This document shows, in pieces, positions 53,587 through 64,000 of a DNA stretch of 64,000 bases. The DNA lies in assembly GCA_016946835.1 (NCBI GenBank), contig JACVTC010000004.1, positions 436,001-500,000 of the forward strand, in the 5' to 3' direction. Source of the stretch: Neocallimastix lanati (nom. inval.). Taxonomy: Eukaryota > Neocallimastigomycota > Neocallimastigomycetes > Neocallimastigales > Neocallimastigaceae. The position numbers were made by a program, and so were the translations under genes. Under the pieces are notes generated by a model. It made no database searches. It was given only the letters and a program-made list of their open reading frames with translations, and was not told the DNA's origin. Within the stretch, counting starts at the first letter, position 1. Each line of letters starts with the position of its first letter.

Positions 53587-54501
53587 ATGACTGAAAAGGT
53601 AAATATCTTAAATACTATTGTAATGTACAAGTAATATCTAGCAAAATTTTATTTTATAAAAATGTTAAATATAATTATTTTTATGTAATTCTTATTAATA
53701 GGGATCGAACTGTGATTGTAAAAGTGATTGTACAATCAATTTTGGTGAATTTAATCGAGAAGACATAAATAAAATAATGATAAACGTTGGAAATGAAAGG
53801 GATCCAAAAGAGGTATTTTATTTTATTTTATTAATTTTTTTTTTTTTATTTTTTTAAAAAAAAACTATATCTTTTAAAATAAATAATTTTTATATTACTA
53901 ATAATAAATAAAATTTTAATATTATAGAATGAATGGGTTTTCAGACCAAAAGATAAAAAGACAAAAAGGAGAGTATATTTTCCAAAAAATAAAGGGAGAT
54001 TAGAAAAAGAAAAAGGTAAATAAAATGCTTTTATGTTATATATTAATTATTATAATTAAATATAATTAATATTAATATGAAAATATTTTTATGATTTTGA
54101 AAGATGATATAATAAGTAATATAATGAATAAAGGATTAAATCCAAATGCAAGAGATTATGTTCCGAGGAATAAGGGAAAAACTATTAACACTTATGTTAA
54201 TCAAGCAACAAATCCACCAGTACTAATACCCGTATTTAATAATTATTATTGTACACCAACGTATATTCAATCATATCGACCCAATATGTTTTATCCAGTG
54301 ATACCCCCTAGAAATTTTGTATATGGGACCTATACTAATGGAATGGAAAATCCATATATTACAGTACCAATGCAATCTGCGCCTATAATGTCAGAAATGC
54401 AAGAAGGAAAATTAAATGAAAACAATGATACTATGCCATTGAATGATGAATATATGAATAATGAAATAAACAGTAATGACATCAACAACATCAACAACAT
54501 C

Positions 54502-54538
<37 letters not shown>

Positions 54539-56001
54539 TAGAAAGTGAAGATATTCAAGATGTAATTATTGATATTGATGAATTAAACGAAGATTTAAGT
54601 AAGAATCAAAATGATGATATTAATGAAATTACTCAGAATGAAAAAATTTTAGAAAATTATAAGGATAATAATAAAACTCAATTAAAAGATAAAACAAATA
54701 ATCAAAAAAAAGAAGACAATGGTAAGACAAATAAACCAAAGCAGTCACAACAACAAATGAAGAAACAAAATAATAAAAATAGTAGTGTTAATGAGGAACA
54801 GATACAAAAAATTAAGGAAAATCCAAAGTCAAGTGATGTTAAAAAACAAAAGCCAAACGAGCAAACGAAAAAGAATAAAGAAATAAAAGAAACTAATATG
54901 AATAGTTATGCTAGTAAAGTAGAAAATGGAACCAACAATAATATTAAGAAAAAAGTTAATGATAAAAAAAAGAATTCATTATCAAAAACAACTAATGATA
55001 AGGATAATAAAATTATTGATAATGATAAAGAGGAAAAGCCTAAAGAAGAAAATGAAGTTAAAGAAACAGATAAAGAAGTTAAATCTAAAGAAACTACAAC
55101 TAATGCAACAGAAATTGAAAAGAAAGAAGAAAAAAAAGAAGAAAAGAAAGAAGAGGTTAAAAAGGAAGAAACAAAGCCAAAATCATGGGCATCTCTTTTT
55201 AAAAACGAAAGTACAAAATTTAATGTTTCGACGACTAAAACAAGTAAAGTTAATAATAAATCTTCAGCTGCTAAAACTATACCAAAAAGTCAAACTAATG
55301 AAACTGAATTAATAAATCGTAAAAATTTTAACTTTTATTTCTATTTTATTTTATTTTTTTTTTATTTTATTCAAACTATCCTTTCTTATTTGATATTGTA
55401 CTATTTATTTTGTATTATCTTATTTTATTTAATTTATACTTTCATATTTAATATTCTACTATTTATTTTATTTTATTTTATTTTATATATGTATATTTTT
55501 TTTCTTTTGGTATTGAGAATTAACAATGTTATTATAAAATATCTTAAAATATAATATTGTCCAATTTATATTAATATATATATATATATACATATATCAT
55601 AATTTTGATACAGTAAATGAAAAAATTAAGATTTCTTTTGATCCAGTTATCATTCAACCTCGTGGTTTAGTTAATAATGGAAATATGTGCTTTATGAATG
55701 CAATTTTACAACCATTATTATATTGTGCACCATTTTACAATTTTTTAACTACACTTAAAAAAGAAACTGTACAAAAAATAACCAATAAACCTTCTATGAT
55801 AGAGTCAATGTAATATTTATATTAAAAAACTTAAAATAATATAAATTATCATATATTTAAATAATTAAAATTTAATTATTTATTAATAATAATGATATTA
55901 TTATTATTATTATTATTGCTACTATTATATAGGATTATGTTTATTGACGAATTCAAACAAATTAAAAAGAAAGACATGGACATTGAAGGTATAAAATAAA
56001 A

Positions 56002-56044
<43 letters not shown>

Positions 56045-56411
56045 AAGAGATATTAAATAAACACTTTTAATAATTAATAATTAATGATTAATGATTATAA
56101 TAATTATAATATTTTTTTTAAAGAATTTGGTGAGTCATTCTTTCCAGAGTATGTATATGAAGCTTTAAGAAAGTATAGTTCATCTAATTCATTAAAAGGA
56201 AGACAAGAAGATGCTGAAGAATATTTAGGTTTTTTGTTAAATGGAATTCATGATGAATTTGTTTCAAGTAAGAATTATAAATTTGTATTTACGAATATTA
56301 TTATTATTTTTATTATTATTATTCTTATTATTTTTTTATTATTCTTATTATTCTTATTATACTTATTCTTATTTTTTGTTTTTATTTTAATATAAAATTT
56401 TTATTAATTCT

Positions 56412-56446
<35 letters not shown>

Positions 56447-57388
56447 AAAATAGAATATTCTGGATCAACAAATATTAACAAGAACTCTGATAATGAAGGT
56501 TGGATGGAAGTTGGCCCAAAAAATAAACCAGTAATTACTAGAGAAGCTGAAATTAAAGAATCACCAATTAATAGAATATTTGGAGGAAAAATTAAATCTA
56601 TTTTAAAATCTCCTGGAAATAAACAATCTGCAACTTATGAGCCATTTTTATCTTTACAACTAGACATTACGGTATTTATTATAAATAATAAAATAATTAA
56701 ATAGTATTATAGGCATAAAATAATATACATAAACTTATTAAATTTGAAAATTAAAAAAAAAATTTTTTTTAAAATTGTTATATTAATTACTAATTGTGTT
56801 AAAATTGTTAGCCAAATAATGTTCATGATATAGAAGATGCACTTGAAAATTTAACTATTGAAGAAACTGTACCAGATTATATTGTCAATGGTGTTAAAGT
56901 TGTAGCTAAAAAGCAAAATTTAATAGATGGTCTTCCAAATGTTTTATTATTACATTTAAAATGTTTTACATTTGATAATAATACTACTCAAAAAGTTCAA
57001 AAACAAATAGGCTTTAAACCAGTTTTAGAAATAAAACCCGAATTAGTAAGTCCTGCTCTAAAACATCGTGGTCCATATAAATATAATCTATTTGCAGGTA
57101 AATTAAGCATAAAAATTATATAGTATAATTAAAACCTAATGGATTAGCTAAACTAAATGATTTTTAATATATATTTTTATTTATGTAGTTGTTAATCATC
57201 ATGGTAAAATGGCTGGTGGTGGACACTATACTTGTGATGTTAAATTATACAATAATAAATGGTTAAACTTTGATGATACAAAAATACAGCAAATATCAGA
57301 ATTAGAAGTTACTACACCTAATAAAAATCAATTGCCATATTTGTTATTATATATATTAGATTCACCAGAACCAAAAAAAATAAAATAA
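53587..57388 (+). CDS. USP10: Ubiquitin carboxyl-terminal hydrolase USP10/Ubp3
   Basis: Cysteine protease that removes ubiquitin; the yeast relative Ubp3 acts with a G3BP-like cofactor. Ten exons: 53587-53598, 53702-53812, 53928-54015, 54104-55318, 55614-55809, 55933-55988, 56124-56267, 56454-56671, 56812-57097, 57189-57388 (TAA). They give 2,526 nt, 841 residues. The N-terminus carries FGEF (18-21, like the USP10 FGDF motif that binds G3BP), a PAM2-like LNPNARDYVP (82-91), a Lys/Glu/Asn-rich low-complexity part, and KSWASLF (430-436), also present in USP10. The peptidase domain starts near 490: Cys box GNMCFMNA with Cys501, RQEDAEEYLGFLLNG, IFGGKI, His box GGGHYTCDV with His788, and NFDD with Asp804/805. 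All catalytic residues are present. Exon 1 codes only four residues, and its ATG is the first in frame. Confidence 0.93.
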
Positions 57389-58784
57389 AATAAAATAAAA
57401 TTAGTTTGAAAAATCATTCATTTTAATTAATGGCAATTGATTAACATAAATAATAATAATAATAATAATAAATATAAAAAATAAATTTTATATGATAATA
57501 GTAGTGTAATAATAGCAAATAAATAATAATAAATAAATAATAATAAAAAATATTAAAATTAAAAGTAATTATAACAATAATCTAATCCAATCAATTCATT
57601 CATATTCATATATTTTCTTCACATATGTTTGCACAAAGATAAATATTAAAAAAATAATATATTTTTAATTATAACTAATAAAAAAAAAAAAGTTAAAAAG
57701 CATAATAATATTAATATCATAAAAATATGAAAAAATAAAAACTCTTCATATACAAAATAAATTAAAATAATAATTATATTAAAAATAATATTGTTAATAA
57801 CAATATCGAGCAATAACAGCAACAGTAATAACAAAAATAATAATATAGTGATAGAATTATGAATAATAATAATTAATAATTGAACATTTATTTATACCTA
57901 AATAATTAAATGGCCATTCACAAAAAATAATATAAACTCATAAAAACATCTAGATAAATAAAAATATATATATAGAAATTTTCAAATATTTAATAAGCAT
58001 TAAGATTAAATATTTAAAATTTAATTTTATATCTGAAATATATATATATATATTTATTACTTGAAATACTTTCTTTGTTACTCCATTATAATAATAATGA
58101 TTAAATAATAATAATAATTTATTTATTTATTTATTTATATAAAAATTTAGTTCATTCTTATTTTTATTATTATTTTTACATTTATAAATATTATTTTAAT
58201 TTTTTCTATATAATGAAATATTAAAATATTTATTTGTATGTATCAAAATTTATTTTACCTTTTTAATATGTTTGTCAATTTTTCTTAAAACGGTATTATA
58301 TATATATATATATATATATATTTATTTTCATTTATTTTCGTTTATTTTATTTTATTTTAAATTAATTTTTTTTCTATTCAATTATAAAGAAAATTAATTA
58401 ATAATTATATTTTTTTTTTACTATTAAAATAATTAGATAAATAAATAAATAAAATGGAAAATCAGATATTCTTATGTAAAATAAAAATAAATAAAAATAA
58501 TAAAGTAATATATATATAGAATTTTTTTTTTTTTTCTTTGACAACTTGTTAGTCTTTTGCAATATATATAAAATACAGGCAAAAATATATACTTTTATAT
58601 TAAAATATATGTTAAAATACCATATATATTGTATATTTTAACATAGTTGATATATATATCTATTTATAAAATATACAAATAAATCTATATTTAATACATA
58701 TTATAAAACTATCAATTAAAATTTATATTAAGATCAAGATATAAAAGTATTAAAAAAAATATATTATTCTTATTATTTAAATAA

Positions 58785-58815
<31 letters not shown>

Positions 58816-58904
58816 GAAAAAGTTAATTATGGGGAAAAGTATTAACTTATGTTAATACTTTTAAAAAAGAAAATAATAATAATAATATTATTATTATTAT
58901 TCTT

Positions 58905-58967
<63 letters not shown>

Positions 58968-59684
58968 TATATATTAAAAATATATAAATAAATAAATTAA
59001 TAATTTTAAAGTCTTTGTTTTTTTGTATTATGCAAAATTCTAAAACATTATATAGTATTATATTAAAGTAAATAAAAAAAAGATTAAAAAAAGAATAAAA
59101 ATAACAATAACAATAGTATTAGAAAAAAAAAAAAAATAAAAATAATAAATAAATAAATTATGGAAAAACAAGTTAATATATAAGGGTATATATTAAAATT
59201 ATTTTATTATTATTATCTTATTAATTTAGTTTACTTTTATTTTATCTTTTATTTTTTTTTTTATTTTTATTTTTATTTTATTTTATTTTATTTTTTAATT
59301 TTTAATTTATTTATTTTTATTTATTTTTATTTATTTTTATTATTTTTATTATTTTATTTTATTTTATTTACTTATTATATTATTTATTTTATAATTATTA
59401 TATTGTTTTTTTTTATTGTTCGACTTTAAAATTATTTATTAATTTATTTATATAATTATTATTATTATTATTATTTTCTTTTTTAAAAAAAAGTTTTTAT
59501 TATTATTTTTTTTTATTCATTTTTATTATATAATATATTATTATATTATCATTATTTTATCATTATTAATTTTTTTTAAACATTTTATTTCTATATGTAT
59601 TATTTATATATTTTTTTTTAAAATCTATTTATTTTATGTTTATATATATAGTAATAAATTTTAAAATAGAATAAATATTTAAAA
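57389..59684. other. Intergenic between convergent USP10 and TIM50
   Basis: 2.3 kb separating two genes that point towards each other. It contains (AAT)n at 58908-58966, a 12-bp inverted repeat at 58608-58645, a hairpin AAAAGTATTAAC/GTTAATACTTTT with TTAT loop at 58835-58862, and T-rich tetranucleotide-like runs at 59235-59370. No gene is seen. Confidence 0.75.
58835..58862. terminator. Perfect 12-bp hairpin between convergent genes
   Basis: Arms 58835-58846 and 58851-58862 with a 4-nt loop. It lies about 1.4 kb past USP10 and 0.8 kb past TIM50. A role in transcript ends is only a guess; the structure itself is plain. Confidence 0.4.
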
Positions 59685-60010
59685 TTATTCTAAATTAACA
59701 TCTTTTATTTCTTCCTCTTCATTTGAAAGAAATTGATTTTCTATGTTTTCCATTGTTAATCTTCTTTGTTCATCAGCCATACTAGCCCATTCAGATCTTT
59801 GTTTGAAGAATGCTTTTCTCATCCTTTTTCTTCTTTGATCCATATCATCAACTGGATTGACTAATGGTGCTTCATATTCTTCTTTTTCTGGTTGAATTTC
59901 TTCAACCATTCTACTTCTACCACCAAAGAGAGCATTAACTATACCATTATTTGAATTACTACCTATAATTTTTATTTAATTTTTATTTAATTTTTATTTA
60001 ATTTTTATTT

Positions 60011-60048
<38 letters not shown>

Positions 60049-60116
60049 GATGTAAATAATTTATTTATATATAATTATTTAAATATAAATATATTTGATA
60101 TAATCATATATGAAAA

Positions 60117-60156
<40 letters not shown>

Positions 60157-61945
60157 TATTTTTATATGATAAATAAATAGAAAAGTAAATAAATAAATAA
60201 TACCTGAATGTACATTTAATTTCTTTTCTTCTCTTTTTCTTAGTATATTTTTATTTTGCTCATTAAACTTTTCACGCAATATATTCTGATGTTCTAAGAA
60301 AGCATCCGATAATTTTTTTCCAGAATATGATTTAATAACTGGTCTAATATCATTTGGTATAGTAATTGCCATACCTTTATTTTAATTTTATTTTATAAAT
60401 GATAGATTAATAATTAATAAAATAATAAAAATAAATTATAAATATTATATATTAAATTTAAAATACTTACATTCAAAGAACGGAATTAAATTTAGTAATT
60501 CTTTATCACTCTTTTTACCGTTCCATTTATTAATTAATATAACATTATTTTCAAATTTTTTATATGAGCTTTTGTTGGAGTCAAGAACAATAATTCTATT
60601 TAAATCTCTATTTAAACAATTTAAATCTTTTTGATGCTTTCTAGTCATTGAATTTAAATCTTTACGATATAATCTATTTAATACAACACCATGTGGATCA
60701 AGATTATTTATAATTGGTTCAGATGTCTAGTTTTAATTATAATTTATATTTTTAAAAATATTTTTTAACCAAATTTATGTTAAAATGATTGATATTTATA
60801 TATATTATATAATTATTATCAATATAATTATTATATTTAATATATGTATTAAAATTTCATACTGACTTCAATATTGGTATCAGAAAAAATAACAATTTCA
60901 TAAAATTGAGATAAATATTGTATGAAGAAATCAACACCTGGTCTTTTAATAACATGCCAACCATTTTCAGGCTATATAATCATTTAAATAATTTTTATTA
61001 GCAAAAAAAAAAAAAAAAAAATATTAAATATTTAAAAAATTTAAAATAATTTATAATATATAATTATTGTTATTACTTACATCCCAACTACTTTTTACTA
61101 AAATATCATCCAAATTAATAAAAAGAGTAAAAGCTTGACTATGTGGTGCTGGTAATTCATCTGGTAAAATTTTTGAAACTTTTGGTTCCTATTATTATTC
61201 ATAATTATATTCAATTAAAATTGCAATTTTTAATTATATATATTAAAAAAAAATATTTATTATTTATATATATATATAATAAATAATAAATAATTAAATT
61301 ATTTCTAATAAATGTTTTTTACTAAATATTAACCTCGGTTAATTTTTTAAATTGCTTTTTTGAACGATTAACCCATTCATCTATATTATATGGATCGTCA
61401 TTTTTACCAGGCCAACCTTATTAATTTTATTATTATTATTATTATTGTTGTTGTTTTTTTTTTGTTGTCATTTATGGATAAATGTTAATTAATTATATTG
61501 AAATTATTTTTTTAATTCATTTGTTTAATATTATTAAGCTTTTTTTTAAAAAAAGCATCTATTTAAATATATTATTTGAATTAAATATAAATGAATTTTC
61601 CCCATAAATACCAGTAAATAAAAAGGCAAACGCAGCAGCCCCTCCTATAAATATAACAGAATTCATAATTGGATGAGAACCACTTGGTGGAGGTGATGAT
61701 TTTTGAGATTTTTTCTTTTCTTTTCTAAGACTTTGATATTGAGTGCTCTTATTTTTACGATTGAATATTTTTGATTGTTTTATTTTTCCAATAAGTTTTT
61801 GATTTAATTTTTGGTCTGAATTATCATTACTACTTAATAATCTCTTTTGAGTACAAACATTGTAGCTTAATTTAGTACCCATCGAACAAAAACCATTAGT
61901 AATAACAGTTTTTGTTGTTGGAAAAGTTTGCTGAATTAATGACAT
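59685..61945 (-). CDS. TIM50: TIM50, presequence receptor of the inner-membrane TIM23 translocase
   Basis: TIM50 receives presequence proteins at the inner membrane. In an anaerobic fungus the organelle would be the hydrogenosome (inference). Seven exons on the minus strand: 61945-61612, 61416-61334, 61188-61081, 60971-60867, 60726-60471, 60374-60204, 59962-59685 (TAA). They give 1,335 nt, 444 residues. The N-terminus lacks acidic residues and is Ser/Thr/Lys-rich, like a targeting presequence, followed by a basic stretch and one membrane segment at 94-112 ([16 protein letters not shown]). The FCP1/NIF-like domain runs from about 155: NLDDILVKS (164-172) replaces the phosphatase DLDxT, consistent with a non-catalytic fold, then [50 protein letters not shown]. 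The C-terminus is charged and helical. Unlike its neighbours it has almost no Asn runs. Confidence 0.92.
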
Positions 61946-63231
61946 CTCTTTCCTTTAATAATAATTATAATGTAATAAATAATTCAATTCTATATTTTTG
62001 CTTTATAATTTATAATTATATATTCATTTATATATTTCTATTTAATGTTAAATTAATAAATACAATATTATTATATTAAATACCTATTACTAATATATGA
62101 GATAATAAATAAATTTAAATAATATTTATTGTATAATCTAGCTTAAAGGTATTTAAATTATATCTTTATCTAAATATTATTCTTAGCGAACTTTTAAAAA
62201 GTAAAAAATTAAAAAAAATATATATATATATTTATTTAATATATATTATAATGTATTATAATATATATTTTTTAAAATTAATTATTTTATATTCGAATTT
62301 TAAATTATAATTATCACAGCTATTCCATAAATATTATTTTAATCTTGGTTTATCTTTACCACTATAATAGTTTTAATAATTTTTTTTTTTTTTAATTATA
62401 ATGTTCAAATTTCTTACATTATAAAGTTTTGGATATTTTTGATCCTTTTTAACCAATCATATTATCTAATTCATTAGAATATATACATTTTTTTATTACA
62501 AACAACCGAACAAACGATATTATCATAAAATAAACAATTTAATAATTGAAATAATAAAGGAATAATTATATAATTATATAATTTAACAATATTTATTTTT
62601 ATAATATATTAACATAGTTATTAATAGTTTTTATTTTTAATAAAATAAAAAATTTTTTATTTAATAATAATATATATATATATATATAAATAAATTTTTT
62701 TATTTTTATTTTTTATTGTTTCAAAAATAATAAATATATAATAAAACTTTATAATTTATAAAATAAATTTCATCCTCATTTCTAATTAAACATTTTAATA
62801 GAAATTCACCATTTAGAAAGTGTAACTATTTATTATTAATATATATATGTAATTTTTTTTTTTTTTTTAAAAAAAATAGATATTGATAAAAGAAATAATA
62901 TAAACTTTAAATTTATTTCTTTACATAGAATATTTTATCATATAAATTATCTTCTAATTGAAAATTGAAATATAAAATTTAAGGGATTTAAAACAATTAT
63001 ATAAAAATTTAGAAACATTTTATATAAAAATAAAATAATTTCAAGGAAGAAATGTTAAAAAATATAATTATAATGAAAAATATGTATATAAATTGCGAAT
63101 TAAATATATATATATATATATATTGAATAATTAATTCATTAATATAATATCAAACAAATTTCTAATTAAAATGGTATTATAGATAATTAATTAAAAATTA
63201 TATATAATATTTTCATAGTTAAATATTAAAC
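61946..63231. other. Intergenic between divergent TIM50 and the GTPase gene
   Basis: 1.29 kb shared upstream region for two genes transcribed away from each other. AT-rich with several TATATA runs (62222, 62672, 63106). No gene and no identifiable regulatory box. Confidence 0.7.
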
Positions 63232-63641
63232 ATGGGTGTTGGTAATTTCGTTATTGGTGTTGTAGGAAAGCCTTCAGCAGGAAAATCTTCTTTTTTAAAT
63301 TCTGGTATGATAATCATTAAATTTAGGCATTAAATATATAATTTTTTTTTAAAAAAAAAAAAAAAAATAATTATTAAAATTTTATATATATATATATATA
63401 TATATAAAAAAAAAAAAAAAACTTAAATTTAAATAAATATATGTATTAATAAATAAAGCTACTGATGCAGTTGCAAAGGTTGGAAATTATCCTTTCACAA
63501 CTATTAAGCCAAATCATGGTGTAACATATTATCAAATTGATTGTCCTTGTAAAAAATATAATAAACAGGAATTTTGTCAACCAAAATATGGTATGATATA
63601 TTTTTTTTAATTTGTATTATTTTTTTTTGTATATATATTAA

Positions 63642-63677
<36 letters not shown>

Positions 63678-64000
63678 TTATCAATTTTAACTAATTTTAT
63701 AAGGTAAATGTATCGATGGTGCCAGATTTTTACCTATTGAAATGCTTGATGTAGCCGGACTTGTTCCTGGTGCTTCAGAAGGAGAAGTATGATTTTTAAT
63801 TAATAAATTTTTAATTATTATATAATTAAATAATCATTAATAGTATCTCTATTAGCATTATTAATATTGTAATTATTAATATAATTGTATTATTTCATTA
63901 AAATTAAATAAAATCTTTTTAAAATCAAATTCCTTTTTTTTTTTTTATTTAATAATAAAAAAAAAAAAGGGTCTTGGTAATCAATTTTTAGATGATTTAA
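63232..64000 (+). CDS. YGR210C-like Obg-family GTPase, 5' part
   Basis: TRAFAC-class GTPase of the Obg/YchF-related group, probably ribosome-associated. Only the start is in the window: exons 63232-63304, 63459-63590, 63704-63786 and 63970 to beyond the end, all phase-consistent. G1 loop GKPSAGKSS, G2 region YPFTTIKPN, a Cys-containing insert (CPCKKYNKQEFCQPKYG) and G3 DVAGLVPG followed by GLGNQFLDDL match the archaeal/eukaryotic YGR210C subgroup rather than OLA1, which lacks the Cys insert. G4 and the C-terminal domain lie outside. The ATG at 63232 begins right at the G domain, as in relatives. Confidence 0.87.

Noticed and set aside
54926-55312. Lys-rich overlapping frame
   Set aside because: Shadow of the Lys/Glu-rich USP10 exon 4.
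55319-55554. Continuation of the USP10 reading frame (Phe/Leu/Ile-rich tail)
   Set aside because: This is intron sequence after the donor at 55319. The peptidase domain resumes in phase at 55614.

Overview
This window looks like nuclear DNA of an anaerobic gut fungus (Neocallimastigomycota, the Piromyces/Neocallimastix/Anaeromyces group). That is an inference from five things seen together. Non-coding DNA is extremely AT-rich and full of homopolymers and trinucleotide repeats. Genes carry many short GT-AG introns. Proteins contain very long asparagine runs. Flagellar/basal-body genes are present (axonemal dynein, CEP131), so the organism makes motile cilia. A fungal-type PAS plus GATA-finger protein is present. 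Dictyostelids share the AT bias and poly-Asn but have no axonemal dynein. Wherever the end is visible, the genes stop with TAA or TAG under the standard code.

Layout. 1-8053 (+): 3' part of a DNAH6-like inner-arm dynein heavy chain, cut by the window edge. 9612-22069 (+): one 19-exon CEP131/AZI1 homologue, swollen to about 2,554 residues by poly-Asn/Ser tracts. 22070-37456: a 15.4-kb gene desert holding microsatellites, long perfect hairpins, a duplicated repeat family, an 18-bp minisatellite and one conspicuous GC-rich island (23605-24031) bounded by a 12-bp direct repeat. 37457-44047 (+): PAS plus GATA zinc-finger factor resembling white collar-2, with about 1,000 residues of Asn-rich linker. 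44753-46058 (-): decayed Ty1/copia-type gag-pol fragment. 46343-46740: composite microsatellite. 47628-51074 (+): nucleoporin NDC1. 53587-57388 (+): ubiquitin protease USP10/Ubp3. 59685-61945 (-): TIM50, presumably serving hydrogenosomal import. 63232-64000 (+): start of a YGR210C-like Obg-family GTPase, cut by the window end.

The first two genes are both ciliary and lie in tandem 1.6 kb apart. The rest are housekeeping functions (nuclear pore, deubiquitination, organelle import, GTPase) with no sign of a shared pathway. All exon structures were assembled by hand from GT-AG sites, reading-frame continuity and family similarity. Every complete model sums to an exact multiple of three. No search or alignment program was run.
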